DNA of 64,000 bases from Streptomyces sp. HM190 (lineage in GTDB: Bacteria > Actinomycetota > Actinomycetes > Streptomycetales > Streptomycetaceae): positions 434,001-498,000 of the forward strand of contig NZ_CP047318.1 in assembly GCF_009857135.1 (NCBI RefSeq), written 5' to 3'. The notes under the pieces were generated by a model, which worked only from the letters and a program-made list of their open reading frames with translations, made no database searches and was not told where the DNA came from. The position numbers and the translations under genes were made by a program. Below are positions 7,752 to 16,205 of the stretch, one piece after another; the stretch's first letter is position 1, and every line of letters starts with the position of its first letter.

Positions 7752-8748
7752 CACCGGTTCTCCCGGCACCGAACCCCTCGCACGCCCGTGGCGGCTGCCG
7801 GGCTGGCGCCCGCGTGCCGTGGCCGTCATCGACGCCCGGCTGGCCGCGGCGGGCCTGCGGCGCACCGGGCCCGTCGAGGACGTCAAGCGCTGGTCCCTGT
7901 CGGCCGTGCTGCGCTGCCCCACCAGCGGGGGCGCGGTGTTCCACAAGCAGTCGCTGCCGTCCCTGGCGCACGAGGGCCGGGTGCTGGGCCTGCTGGCCGG
8001 CCACCACCCCCACCTGGTGCCCGAACTGCTCGCGTCCGGGCCGCCGGACGAGGGCTGGTGCACCCGGGAGGTCGCCCTGCGGCCGGGCACGGAGCTGCCC
8101 GACGAGGAACGGGGCCGGGCCCTGGCGGTCCTCGGCACGGTGCAGCGCGCGTGGCTCGGCCGGACCGCCGACCTCACCACCGCCGGCTGCTGGGCGCGCA
8201 CACCGCGGGCCCTGGCCGGCCTGACACCGCTTGCGGAGCGGGGCGAGCTGTTCGGGCCGGACTCGGGACTGCCGGGCGCGCTGAGCGCGGCGGAGTCCGC
8301 CCGGCTGGCCGACGCCTGCGCCCGGCTGCCCGAACGGTGCGCGGCGCTGGCCACGGCACCGCCCGGCGAGAGCCTCGTCCACGGCGACCTGCACCCGGGC
8401 AACTGGGGCGTGACCCCCACCGGCCGGACCGTGTTCCTCGACTGGGCGGAGGCATCCGTCGGCCACCCGTTCCTCGACGTCGCGGCGGCCCTCAGGAGCT
8501 GCGCGGACCCCGGGGTCCGGTCCCGCGCCCTGGACCGGTACTTCGCGAGCTGGTCGCCGCTGGTACCGGCCGCCGAGTGCCGTGAGGTGTGGCGGCTCGC
8601 CGAACCGGTCGCCGCGTTCAACCAGCTCGTCACCTACGCGCACTTCACGGACATGGCGGAACCGCACGAGCGGCCGGGCTGGGCGCCACGGCTTCTGGGG
8701 TGGGCGCGGGCCCTGCTGAGGGCCATGGACGGCGCCGGGCGCGGCTGA
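7729..8748 (+). CDS. APH/choline-kinase fold phosphotransferase
   Basis: A 339-residue kinase-like protein starting at GTG 7729, 23 bases inside the end of the previous gene. The catalytic loop is H218-G-D220-L-H-P-G-N225 and the metal-binding Asp is D238 in LDWAE, both intact. The N-lobe strand has a K in AVFHKQSLP. It could phosphorylate a sugar or amino alcohol in the pathway, or inactivate the product for self-resistance as aminoglycoside phosphotransferases do. A second enzyme of this fold is encoded at 13143-14309. Confidence 0.75.
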   Translation: MSVSSGTDTGSPGTEPLARPWRLPGWRPRAVAVIDARLAAAGLRRTGPVEDVKRWSLSAVLRCPTSGGAVFHKQSLPSLAHEGRVLGLLAGHHPHLVPELLASGPPDEGWCTREVALRPGTELPDEERGRALAVLGTVQRAWLGRTADLTTAGCWARTPRALAGLTPLAERGELFGPDSGLPGALSAAESARLADACARLPERCAALATAPPGESLVHGDLHPGNWGVTPTGRTVFLDWAEASVGHPFLDVAAALRSCADPGVRSRALDRYFASWSPLVPAAECREVWRLAEPVAAFNQLVTYAHFTDMAEPHERPGWAPRLLGWARALLRAMDGAGRG

Positions 8749-8749
8749 C

Positions 8750-8885
8750 GCCCCGCCGCCCGTCCGTCTCCCGCCCTCCACGGGCCCCGCCCCTTCGTCC
8801 GCCCCACCGCCCTCCTCCCCTACCCACCGCCCTTGTCCTCCGCCCCACCGGCGTCCCACCCGCCTCCCATTCGAAGGAGACACCG
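8750..8885 (+). promoter_or_regulatory. Pyrimidine-rich, G-poor tract between genes
   Basis: About 120 bases of the coding strand are strongly C/T-rich with few G, between the kinase stop and the epimerase ribosome site (GAAGGAGA at 8874-8881). Such C-over-G transcripts are typical Rho loading regions, so this may be a point of Rho-dependent termination or modulation inside the operon. No hairpin or coding potential is seen. Confidence 0.35.
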
Positions 8886-8887
8886 AC

Positions 8888-9880
8888 ATGTGGTCCACCC
8901 CCTCGACACCCGTGCTCGTCACCGGCGGTGCCGGCTTCATCGGCAGCCGGCTCGTGCGCTCGCTGGCCGCGGCGGGCCACCCCGTCCGGGTCCTGGACGA
9001 CCTCTCGACGGGCCGGCCCGAGTCCGTCGCGTCGGTCCCGGGCGCCACCCTGGTGCGCGGCAGCGTGCTGGACGCGGACGCGGTGGCCGAGGCCGCGCGG
9101 GGGACGGGGCTGGTGCTGCACCTCGCCGGCGTCGTCGGCATGCGGCTCGCGGCACGACAGGCCGAACTGGCCTACGCCGTGGGCCGCCAGGGGACGGCGA
9201 ACGTCCTGGCGCACACCGGGGACACGCCTGTCGTGCTCGTGTCCAGTTCCGCCGTCTACGGGCTCAGCGACAGCTCCGCCGAGCTGCGCGAGGACCAGGC
9301 CGTGGACCGGGCCGTGCCGCTGGCCTACGACGGCGGCAGCCCGGGCTACGCCACCGGCAAGTGGGAGATGGAACGGCTGGGGAGTGAGGCCGCCCGCCAC
9401 CGGCCCGTGCTCACGGTGCGGCCCTTCAACGTCGTCGGCCCCGGCCAGCGGGGGCGCTACGGCATGGTGGTGCCGACGTTCTTCCGGCAGGCCGAGTCCG
9501 GGGAGCCGCTGACCGTGCACGGCGACGGCAGCCAGCGCCGCTGCTTCACCGACATCGACCAGTTCACCCGCCGCCTGCTCGACCTCGCGGCCACCGAGTC
9601 CGCGTGGCGGCCCGGCGCCCATGTGGTCAACATCGGCTCCCGCAGCGAGACGACCATCGCAGGCCTGGCCCGCCTGGTCCTGGACGCCACCGGCAGCACG
9701 GCGGGCTGGGTCCATGTGCCGTACGAGTCGGTCTTCCCCGGCCGCACGGACGTGACCGGCCGGGTGCCCTGTCTGGACCGGCTGACCGCGGCCGTCGGCG
9801 AGACCGACTGGCTGTCCGCGGCGGATCTGGTGCGCAAGACGGCGCGGGCACGGCGGGCCCGGGCGGTCGCCGCCCGCTGA
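8888..9880 (+). CDS. NAD-dependent sugar epimerase/dehydratase (extended SDR)
   Basis: A 330-residue extended short-chain dehydrogenase. The NAD motif TGGAGFIGS lies near residue 14, the HLAGVVG segment follows, the SSS triad region is VLVSSSAVYG, and the catalytic pair is Y154-x3-K158 (YATGK). The later RPFNVVGPGQ and HGDGSQRRCFTDIDQ segments are typical of UDP-sugar epimerases and decarboxylases. ATG has a clear GAAGGAGA site. It likely remodels the nucleotide sugar made upstream (for example UDP-glucuronate) before transfer by the GT2 enzyme. Confidence 0.83.
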   Translation: MWSTPSTPVLVTGGAGFIGSRLVRSLAAAGHPVRVLDDLSTGRPESVASVPGATLVRGSVLDADAVAEAARGTGLVLHLAGVVGMRLAARQAELAYAVGRQGTANVLAHTGDTPVVLVSSSAVYGLSDSSAELREDQAVDRAVPLAYDGGSPGYATGKWEMERLGSEAARHRPVLTVRPFNVVGPGQRGRYGMVVPTFFRQAESGEPLTVHGDGSQRRCFTDIDQFTRRLLDLAATESAWRPGAHVVNIGSRSETTIAGLARLVLDATGSTAGWVHVPYESVFPGRTDVTGRVPCLDRLTAAVGETDWLSAADLVRKTARARRARAVAAR

Positions 9881-9985
9881 CGGTTCGCCACGTGCGGGTT
9901 CCCGCAAGAAGAACGGCATTTCGTTGACGCGTTTCCACCGCCACGAGAGCCTTTTCCCAGACATTCAGCACGGAGGAGCTGCACC

Positions 9986-11140
9986 ATGAAACTACAGCTG
10001 CCGGCTCCCGGGGAAACCATATTGGCGATGCTCAAACTCCCCGGAGAAATGTGCAATATCAACTGCCATTACTGCTACGAGCGGCGCAAGCCGTATCCCA
10101 ACGCCCTCATGCTGAAGCCGGAGGTGCTGCGCAAGTTCCTCTCGCTGTGCGGCGGACGGCCGCTGGCGGTGGAACTGCACGGCGGTGAACCGCTGCTGAT
10201 CGGCCGCCGCAGGATGGGCGAGCTGTTCGCCGAACTGCGCGCCTACGAGGGCCCGGTGACCGTCTCGATGCAGACCAACGGCATCCTGCTGAACGAGGCC
10301 TGGCTCGACTTCTTCGACCGTGAGTGGCCGGACATCGAGATCGGCATCAGCCTGGACGGGGACGAGCAGGGCAACGCTCACCGCGTCGACTTCCGGGACC
10401 GCCCCACCTACCGCAAGGTCACCAAGGCGCTGGAGCTGCTGGCGGCCCGGGGCCGCAACGTCGGGGTCATCGTCGTCGTCACGCGCCGCATCCTCGGCCG
10501 GGCCGCGGACGTGCTGGACTCGCTGAGCAGGTTCGAGGCCGTGAAGGTCGTCAAGCTCTCCGGCTGCCTGGACTTCAACGTCAAGAGCAAGGACTACCGG
10601 ACGCCGAACCGCCAGTCGCTCCAGATCCTCAACCCCGACGGCGTGGGCATGCCCGGCTGGGCGACGACGCCCGACGAGTACGCCGACTTCCTGATCGAGG
10701 CGTTCGAGCACTGGTCGGCGACCCGCTCCTACGGCGCGTACGTGCTGGAGCCGTTCTTCAGCGTCATCCGGTCGCTGTCCGGGCTGCCCACCAGCTACAC
10801 GAGCTTCAGCGACCGCAAGGAACCCTTCGTCGTGACGCTCTACCCCGACGGGCGCATCGGAAGCTCGGACGAACTGACCATGCCCGGCGCGCTGCTGGGT
10901 TCGGTGGACACGGCGACCGGGATGGACGAGCTGCTCACCCTGGACAGCAACCCCGGGCTGCGCCGGGACCTGTCCGCACTGCTCGACAAGTGCGCGGGCT
11001 GCTCGCACGAGGCCTCGTGCCGCGGCGGTGCCCTTCCCGACCGGCTCCGCTTCGAGGGCACCGGGTTCGAGGAGGAGTACTGCGACCACCGGCGCAAGGT
11101 CATCGACCACGTGGCCGCGGCCCTCCCGGCAGCGGTCTGA
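9986..11140 (+). CDS. Radical SAM peptide maturase with partial SPASM-type C-terminus
   Basis: A 384-residue enzyme. The radical SAM cluster motif is C23-N-I-N-C27-H-Y-C30 (CX3CX2C), followed by ELHGGEPLLIG (the GGEP motif) and QTNGILLN. The C-terminal Cys set C336, C339, C345 and C366 (CAGCSHEASC ... YCDH) would bind an auxiliary Fe-S cluster as in SPASM/twitch domains. It heads a tight group with an unknown protein and a mod_HExxH enzyme. The likely substrate is the 51-residue peptide, with C-C, C-N or C-O crosslinking. Start ATG has GGAGGAG upstream. No dedicated RiPP-recognition domain could be seen by eye. Confidence 0.85.
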   Translation: MKLQLPAPGETILAMLKLPGEMCNINCHYCYERRKPYPNALMLKPEVLRKFLSLCGGRPLAVELHGGEPLLIGRRRMGELFAELRAYEGPVTVSMQTNGILLNEAWLDFFDREWPDIEIGISLDGDEQGNAHRVDFRDRPTYRKVTKALELLAARGRNVGVIVVVTRRILGRAADVLDSLSRFEAVKVVKLSGCLDFNVKSKDYRTPNRQSLQILNPDGVGMPGWATTPDEYADFLIEAFEHWSATRSYGAYVLEPFFSVIRSLSGLPTSYTSFSDRKEPFVVTLYPDGRIGSSDELTMPGALLGSVDTATGMDELLTLDSNPGLRRDLSALLDKCAGCSHEASCRGGALPDRLRFEGTGFEEEYCDHRRKVIDHVAAALPAAV

Positions 11141-11153
11141 AAGGAGAACCGCG

Positions 11154-12119
11154 ATGTTCCTCCTCCCCGTCATCGACGACGACGAGACACAGAACCGCTG
11201 CTGGAACGCCTCGCTGGACGGCCGGGCCATCCACTCGTTCCTGCTGTGGGTCGAGCCGCACAGCACCGCCTGGGCCCGCCGTGCCGCCACCGCGGCCGGT
11301 GCCGGGGCGCCGCGGACCACGGAACCGCCCGACCCGCTCACCCGCGCCCTGGTGGGGCTCGCCGGTGTCCCGGGCATCGCCGTCGACCCGGCCGAGGCGG
11401 GCGACGCGCTGCTGGCCCTGCCGGACGGTCCGCGTCTGGCCGTGCTGCACGGCGTGCCCGAGGACGGCGGCCGGCTGCGGCTCGCCCCGGCCGCCGCGCC
11501 GGACCGGGCGGCGGTGGGCGACGCCGTACGGGTGCTGGACGACGTCGGCCTGCGGTACGTCGTCGACCTCGCCGTGGGCGCGGTCGTCCTCGGCGACGCG
11601 GCGGGCGCCGCCGTGCCGGGCGGCGTGTGCGACGTGGCCCGGCTCTTGCCGGGCGGGTCCGACGCGCTGGCCCGCGCCGAGGCGCTGCTGCGCGAGGGCG
11701 CCGCGTCCTGGATGGACCAGTGGCTGCGCACCGAGGAGGCCGTCGGCGCCCGGAGTGGTCCGCTGTCCGGGACCGACCGCACCTGGCTGACCGGCGTGTT
11801 CGCCGACTCTCTCGCCTTCCAGCTGTACGACCGGCTCGCCGCCCGCCGGGCCGCGGACACCCCGGACACGGTCGCGCGCCGCCGAGGGGAACTCCTCGAC
11901 GGGCTGCGCGCGCTGCGGCCCGTACTGCCGGACCGGATCGGCGAGACGGTCGGCATCGGCATCGTCGCCGAGCTGATCGGCACCACCTACCCGTGCTGGA
12001 ACCGGCGGCAGTTCGCCGTCAAGTCCCCCTTCGACTACGTCCGTGAGATCCGGCCGCTGACGGACGCCGAGAAGGCGGAACACCTCCACCGGTGGGCCGC
12101 CCCGAGCGCCGTACGCTGA
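11154..12119 (+). CDS. Uncharacterised protein, probable radical SAM partner
   Basis: A 321-residue soluble protein, starting 13 bases after the radical SAM gene with AAAGGAG. I do not recognise a named family. The N-terminus DDDETQNRCWNASLDGRAIHSF and the C-terminus TTYPCWNRRQFAVKSPFDY look conserved, each with a C-W-N triplet. The middle is Ala/Gly-rich and low in motif content. Its fixed place between the radical SAM and HExxH genes suggests a peptide-recognition or scaffold role. It is not a plausible enzyme by visible motifs. Confidence 0.6.
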   Translation: MFLLPVIDDDETQNRCWNASLDGRAIHSFLLWVEPHSTAWARRAATAAGAGAPRTTEPPDPLTRALVGLAGVPGIAVDPAEAGDALLALPDGPRLAVLHGVPEDGGRLRLAPAAAPDRAAVGDAVRVLDDVGLRYVVDLAVGAVVLGDAAGAAVPGGVCDVARLLPGGSDALARAEALLREGAASWMDQWLRTEEAVGARSGPLSGTDRTWLTGVFADSLAFQLYDRLAARRAADTPDTVARRRGELLDGLRALRPVLPDRIGETVGIGIVAELIGTTYPCWNRRQFAVKSPFDYVREIRPLTDAEKAEHLHRWAAPSAVR

Positions 12120-12150
12120 CCGCCGCCGCCCTGAAAGGACCGAGACCATC

Positions 12151-13131
12151 ATGACCCGAGCCGACACCATCGAGGCGGCCGCGTCCGTCACCTCGCTCCA
12201 GGCCGCGCTGACCGCGCGGCTGGTGGAGCACCGTGCCGAGCGGGCGCGCACGCTGCTGGCCAGCCTGCGCAGGCTCGCGCCGGACACACAGCTCGACGAA
12301 CCGGACGGGGCGCCGGACGCCTTCGACAACGCCGTCCTGCACCACGCCTTCCAGCAGGCGCGCCTCGCCGCGCGGACCCGTGACGCGGACCGGGCCCGAC
12401 GGGCCGTCCGCCTGTGGCAGGACCGGGCCGCGCTCCGGGCCGAGGCCGTGCGGACGGCCGTCGGACCGGTCCTCGTGCTGCGCGCGGCGGACTGCGACGC
12501 GGTGGACGACGACCGCCTCGGCAGCCGCATGTACCTGCTCGGCGACTCGCCCGAGCAGGACGCGGCGGAGCGGGCGCGCATCGCGCGGACCCTGAACGAG
12601 GCCGTGGACGCCGCGCTCGCCGTCGGCGGCGAGGTGCTCCGCTCCTCCACCGCCGTGGTCATCTGGACCGAGGCCGTACCGCTCGGGGCGACCTGCCGCA
12701 GCTACACCTTCGACTTCCTGCCCGGCACCGTCGTGCTGAACTGGACCGACGAACCGCTGCGCCTGGGCGAGACCCTCGTGCACGAGGCCACGCACTCGTG
12801 GCTCAACGAGTCCTTCGGCGCGGAGGACGTGTCGTTCGCGGACGACGGCCCCCTCTTCCACTCCCCGTGGAAGAACGAGGACCGGCCGGTGTTCGGGATC
12901 GTGCACGCGGCCCTCGCCTTCGCGAACGTCATCCACTACCTCTCCCGCATCCAGCCGGCGCCCGACGACGACTCGCGGCTCGCCGCCGTGCTGCGGCGGC
13001 GCCTGGAGGTGGAACGGGAGTCGCTGGAGGCCGGTCACGCCGCGGCCCTCACCTGCTTCGACCAGGTGCCCAGCGAACCGCTGCGCGCTTACCTGCGGGC
13101 GGCCGTCGCCGACGCGCGGCGCGCGGGCTGA
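12151..13131 (+). CDS. HExxH-motif peptide modification enzyme (mod_HExxH / TIGR04267-like)
   Basis: A 326-residue protein with an H211-E-A-T-H215 motif inside LVHEATHSWLNESF. The helical N-terminal half and the late single HExxH match the mod_HExxH family found beside radical SAM/SPASM maturases. As I recall, members of that family have recently been described as Fe(II)/2-oxoglutarate peptide beta-hydroxylases rather than proteases. It would modify the precursor peptide in the cytoplasm, possibly beta-hydroxylating a side chain such as His42. Ribosome site GAAAGGA; 31 bases after the unknown partner gene. Confidence 0.75.
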   Translation: MTRADTIEAAASVTSLQAALTARLVEHRAERARTLLASLRRLAPDTQLDEPDGAPDAFDNAVLHHAFQQARLAARTRDADRARRAVRLWQDRAALRAEAVRTAVGPVLVLRAADCDAVDDDRLGSRMYLLGDSPEQDAAERARIARTLNEAVDAALAVGGEVLRSSTAVVIWTEAVPLGATCRSYTFDFLPGTVVLNWTDEPLRLGETLVHEATHSWLNESFGAEDVSFADDGPLFHSPWKNEDRPVFGIVHAALAFANVIHYLSRIQPAPDDDSRLAAVLRRRLEVERESLEAGHAAALTCFDQVPSEPLRAYLRAAVADARRAG

Positions 13132-13142
13132 CGGCGGCGCCC

Positions 13143-14309
13143 ATGCCCGGTCCGCCCTACCGTCACCTCGGCCCGCTGCCCCACCTCACCGCCGAGGACC
13201 TGCGCGAGCCCGTACGCGCGCTGCTGGCCGATCCCACGGCCGAGGTGACCGGCTGGAGCGGTGAGCCGATCGGCTACGAGAGCTGGAGCCGGGCCAGCGA
13301 CGGACTGTACGCGGTGCGGGGCACGGCCTCGGGCGACGGCGGTGACCACGCCTGGGACCTGGTGCTGAAGCAGGTGCGGCACCGCTCCTGGACGCCCGGC
13401 CCGCGTGATCTGGCCCGGCAGATCGACGACGGCGGCGACGCTCCGGCGGACTGGGCGTACTGGCGCCGCGAGGCACTGGTGCTGGGCTCCTCCCTCCCGT
13501 ACGCCGTCGCCGGCCGGTTCGCCGCCGTCCGCTGTCTGGGGATCGTGCCGGGGCCCGGTGACCGGCTCCGGCTGTGGCTGGAGCGGGCCGACGGGTTGCC
13601 AGGCGAGGCCTGGTCGGCGCGTGAACTGCTCGACACCGCCCAGTTCCTCGGCGGGTTCCACGCCCGGTCGCTGCGGCGGCCACCGCCGTCCCGGCCGTGG
13701 TGGTGCAGGCCCTTCCTGGAACAGGCCGCGCTGCGCGGGCGGTTCGCCCTGATCGAACGGGTCGCCGACGCGGAGACGAGCGCGGATCCGGCGGTGCGCG
13801 GCCTGTTCCGGCCGGGGACCGCCACGGCCCTGCGGTCGCTGGAGCGACGGCACGCGCAGGCCGTCCGGACGATGCGGTCCCTGCCGGCCGGGCTGGTGCA
13901 CCGGGACCTGACACCGCGCAACCTGTTCCGGACGGCGGGGGGCACCGTCGCGATCGACTGGGGTCAGGCGGGGCTGGGGCCGGCCGGGGAGGATCTGGCC
14001 ACCCTGGTCCTGTCGTCGGCGGTGGCCGCGGATCTCGACGCCGCGGCCACACTGGCCCTCGGGGGCGCCGCCGCGGCCCGCCATGCCGCGGGCGCGGCGG
14101 ACGACGGGGGTCCGTGCGATCCGCAGGACGTGGCCCTCGCCTACCGTCTGGTGGCCGCCTACCACTTCGGACTGCCCGTGGTGCGGATCGCCGACCGGCT
14201 GCTCGCGCGGGACGCCGCGTCCCGCGCCGAGACCGCCGCCGACCCCGGCACGCGGCGGCGGGTGGCGGTGATGACGGCACTGCTGGAGGAGGCGCAGGGG
14301 GATCTGTGA
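13143..14309 (+). CDS. Second APH-fold phosphotransferase
   Basis: A 388-residue kinase-like protein beginning at ATG 13143, 12 bases after the HExxH gene. The catalytic loop H253-R-D255-L-T-P-R-N260 and the metal Asp D272 (IDWGQAG) are intact. It is only distantly similar to the 7729-8748 kinase, so the two likely act on different substrates. Candidates are O-phosphorylation of the peptide or sugar as a biosynthetic step, or self-resistance. It ends the first forward block. Confidence 0.7.
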   Translation: MPGPPYRHLGPLPHLTAEDLREPVRALLADPTAEVTGWSGEPIGYESWSRASDGLYAVRGTASGDGGDHAWDLVLKQVRHRSWTPGPRDLARQIDDGGDAPADWAYWRREALVLGSSLPYAVAGRFAAVRCLGIVPGPGDRLRLWLERADGLPGEAWSARELLDTAQFLGGFHARSLRRPPPSRPWWCRPFLEQAALRGRFALIERVADAETSADPAVRGLFRPGTATALRSLERRHAQAVRTMRSLPAGLVHRDLTPRNLFRTAGGTVAIDWGQAGLGPAGEDLATLVLSSAVAADLDAAATLALGGAAAARHAAGAADDGGPCDPQDVALAYRLVAAYHFGLPVVRIADRLLARDAASRAETAADPGTRRRVAVMTALLEEAQGDL

Positions 14310-14521
14310 CGGCGGGAGGCCGAACCCGGCGGGCGGTGGGCCGGGGCCGTCCTCCAGGCCGCCGCCTCACCGGCCGGGGGCGCCGGCCGCGGACGGGAGA
14401 ACCGCAGGCCGGGAGCCCTCGCGCACGGCGGACGCACGTCCGCCGCAGGCCGGGCCCCCGGCCCACCGACCGTCGGGCACAGGCCTTCCGGCCACCGACC
14501 GGCGCCTTCGGTGAGCGGTCG

Positions 14522-15142
14522 TCAGGCGGGGCCCGACGGGCGCATGCCGGTCAGGGTGAGCCGGCCGCGTTCCACGCGCAGCCGGTACCAGCCGCCCCGG
14601 CCCACGATGCTCGGCAGCGGGCAGTCGTGGGCGGCCGACAGGTACGCCAGCGTGGCGGGGATGGCGTCGCCGTGCGAGCAGGCCACCACGTGGCCGCCGT
14701 CGTGCCCGGCGGCGATCTCCACCAGCGCGCCCATGACCCGTCCGGCGGCCCAAGCGCCGCCGAGGGACGGGCCGACGGGAGCGAAGACGCCCTCGGTCCA
14801 GGCCGCCGGCTCGGCGAAGCCGCGCGCCTCCCGCAGCCGCTCGTCGATCAGCACGGGCACCCCGGCGACGGCGGCCAGCGGGGCGACCGACTGCCGGCAG
14901 CGCAGCGCGGGGCTGCTGTGGACGGCGTCGACGCCCTCCTTGAACACCTCGGCGAGGACGTCCGCCTGGCGTGCTCCCTCCTCGCTCAACGGACGCAGAT
15001 CGTCGTCTTGGCTCCACTCCTCGCGCGGCGACGAGGAACAGTGCGGAACCAGATCCAACACAACAGTGCATGAATGCGTGAACATGGCGCGCATCATGCC
15101 GGGGCGGGCCGGCGGAGTCCAAGAAATAGCGGGTATCCGCAA
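14522..15142 (-). CDS. Histidine-phosphatase-superfamily protein with degenerate RHG motif
   Basis: About 206 residues from the first Met; an internal start (MFTHSCTVV, near 15085) is equally possible. The fold is suggested by DDDLRPLSEEGARQADVLAEVF, SSPALRCRQS, and VVACSHGDAIPATLAYL, which matches the second catalytic His region. However, the usual N-terminal R-H-G is replaced by V-P-H-C. It keeps one His but lacks the conserved Arg and Gly, so phosphatase activity is uncertain. It is convergent to the kinase and divergent from the methyltransferase. Confidence 0.65.
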   Translation of the reverse strand: MRIPAISWTPPARPGMMRAMFTHSCTVVLDLVPHCSSSPREEWSQDDDLRPLSEEGARQADVLAEVFKEGVDAVHSSPALRCRQSVAPLAAVAGVPVLIDERLREARGFAEPAAWTEGVFAPVGPSLGGAWAAGRVMGALVEIAAGHDGGHVVACSHGDAIPATLAYLSAAHDCPLPSIVGRGGWYRLRVERGRLTLTGMRPSGPA

Positions 15143-15230
15143 AAGAGTTGACCACGCCGATCCGGCGCACAGAACCTGAATACCGAAATGCCCTGCAGGG
15201 CGGGCACGTTCCCCAGGCTACGGAGTCGTC

Positions 15231-16205
15231 ATGGAATTGATCGACACAGCGACGCACCGGGACGGGCGGGAAATGGCGCGGGAATTCCTGGAGCACGGTG
15301 CCCCGTTCCTCTGGCCCGAACTGCCCGACCTCGCCGGCCTCCCGCCGGACCGTATCGCCGCACTGCCTCCCCTGCCGTACGGGGACCCGGAGTTCAGTGC
15401 CCGGCTGCTGCGGGAGCAGACCGACAGCACGACGACGGACTCCTCCCGCCCCCCGGCGGTGATCGAGCAGCAACTCGCCTGGCTGCGCGCGAAGTTGCCC
15501 GGATGGCGGGCGGGGCGTGTGCACCATCCGCTGTGCGGGCCCGGCGCCTACACGGCCGCGCTGGCGGGCCACGGTCTGACCGGGTACGTCGGCGTCGACG
15601 CGGGCCCCGCGGTGGTCGAACACGCTCGCCGCCGCTTCGCCGGGCAGGACCACGTCCGCTTCGTGCTCGGCGACGTGAGAGACACCGCCGTGCCCGCCGG
15701 GGAACCGGCCTGTGACACGCTGCTGCTCACCTACGACGCCGCCAACTTCTTCGCACCGCGCGCCTTGCGGGAACTGCTGGGTTCGCTGGTGCGGGGGCTG
15801 CGTCCGGGCGGCATCGCCGTCCTGGACCTGCGGCTCGCCGAGGACGGCACCCCGGGGTTCGACGAGGGCCGGCGGGTGCACCGGCGCCGGACCGGTTCGG
15901 TGTTCCGGGACGGGCCGCACCTGCTGCTCAGCGAGGGGTTCACCGCCGCGGACGGCACCCTGCTCGGCCACCGCATCGTCGCGGTGGACGACGGCCCCGG
16001 CGGCCGGCCCCCGGAGGTCTTCCACTCCGTGCTGCATGTCCCGACCGCCGCGCAGCTCACCGCCGTCCTCACGGCCGCCGGCCTCGACGTGTGCGTCCTG
16101 GGACGGCCCTTCGCCGGCTGCGACGACCCCAACCTCGCGCGGCATCTCGTCGCGGCACGCAAGCAGCGCACCACCCACCGCACCCTTCAGTGGAGGCAGC
16201 CATGA
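15231..16205 (+). CDS. Class I SAM-dependent methyltransferase
   Basis: A 324-residue protein. The SAM-binding region reads HHPLCGPGAYTAALAGHG with VGVDAGPAVVEHARRRF and then VLGDVRD, TLLLTYDAANFF and LRPGGIAVLDL, the standard order of motifs I-V. The N-terminal 75 residues form an extra domain. It opens the second forward block and overlaps the next gene by ATGA. Likely role: O-, N- or C-methylation of the cluster product. Confidence 0.8.
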   Translation: MELIDTATHRDGREMAREFLEHGAPFLWPELPDLAGLPPDRIAALPPLPYGDPEFSARLLREQTDSTTTDSSRPPAVIEQQLAWLRAKLPGWRAGRVHHPLCGPGAYTAALAGHGLTGYVGVDAGPAVVEHARRRFAGQDHVRFVLGDVRDTAVPAGEPACDTLLLTYDAANFFAPRALRELLGSLVRGLRPGGIAVLDLRLAEDGTPGFDEGRRVHRRRTGSVFRDGPHLLLSEGFTAADGTLLGHRIVAVDDGPGGRPPEVFHSVLHVPTAAQLTAVLTAAGLDVCVLGRPFAGCDDPNLARHLVAARKQRTTHRTLQWRQP

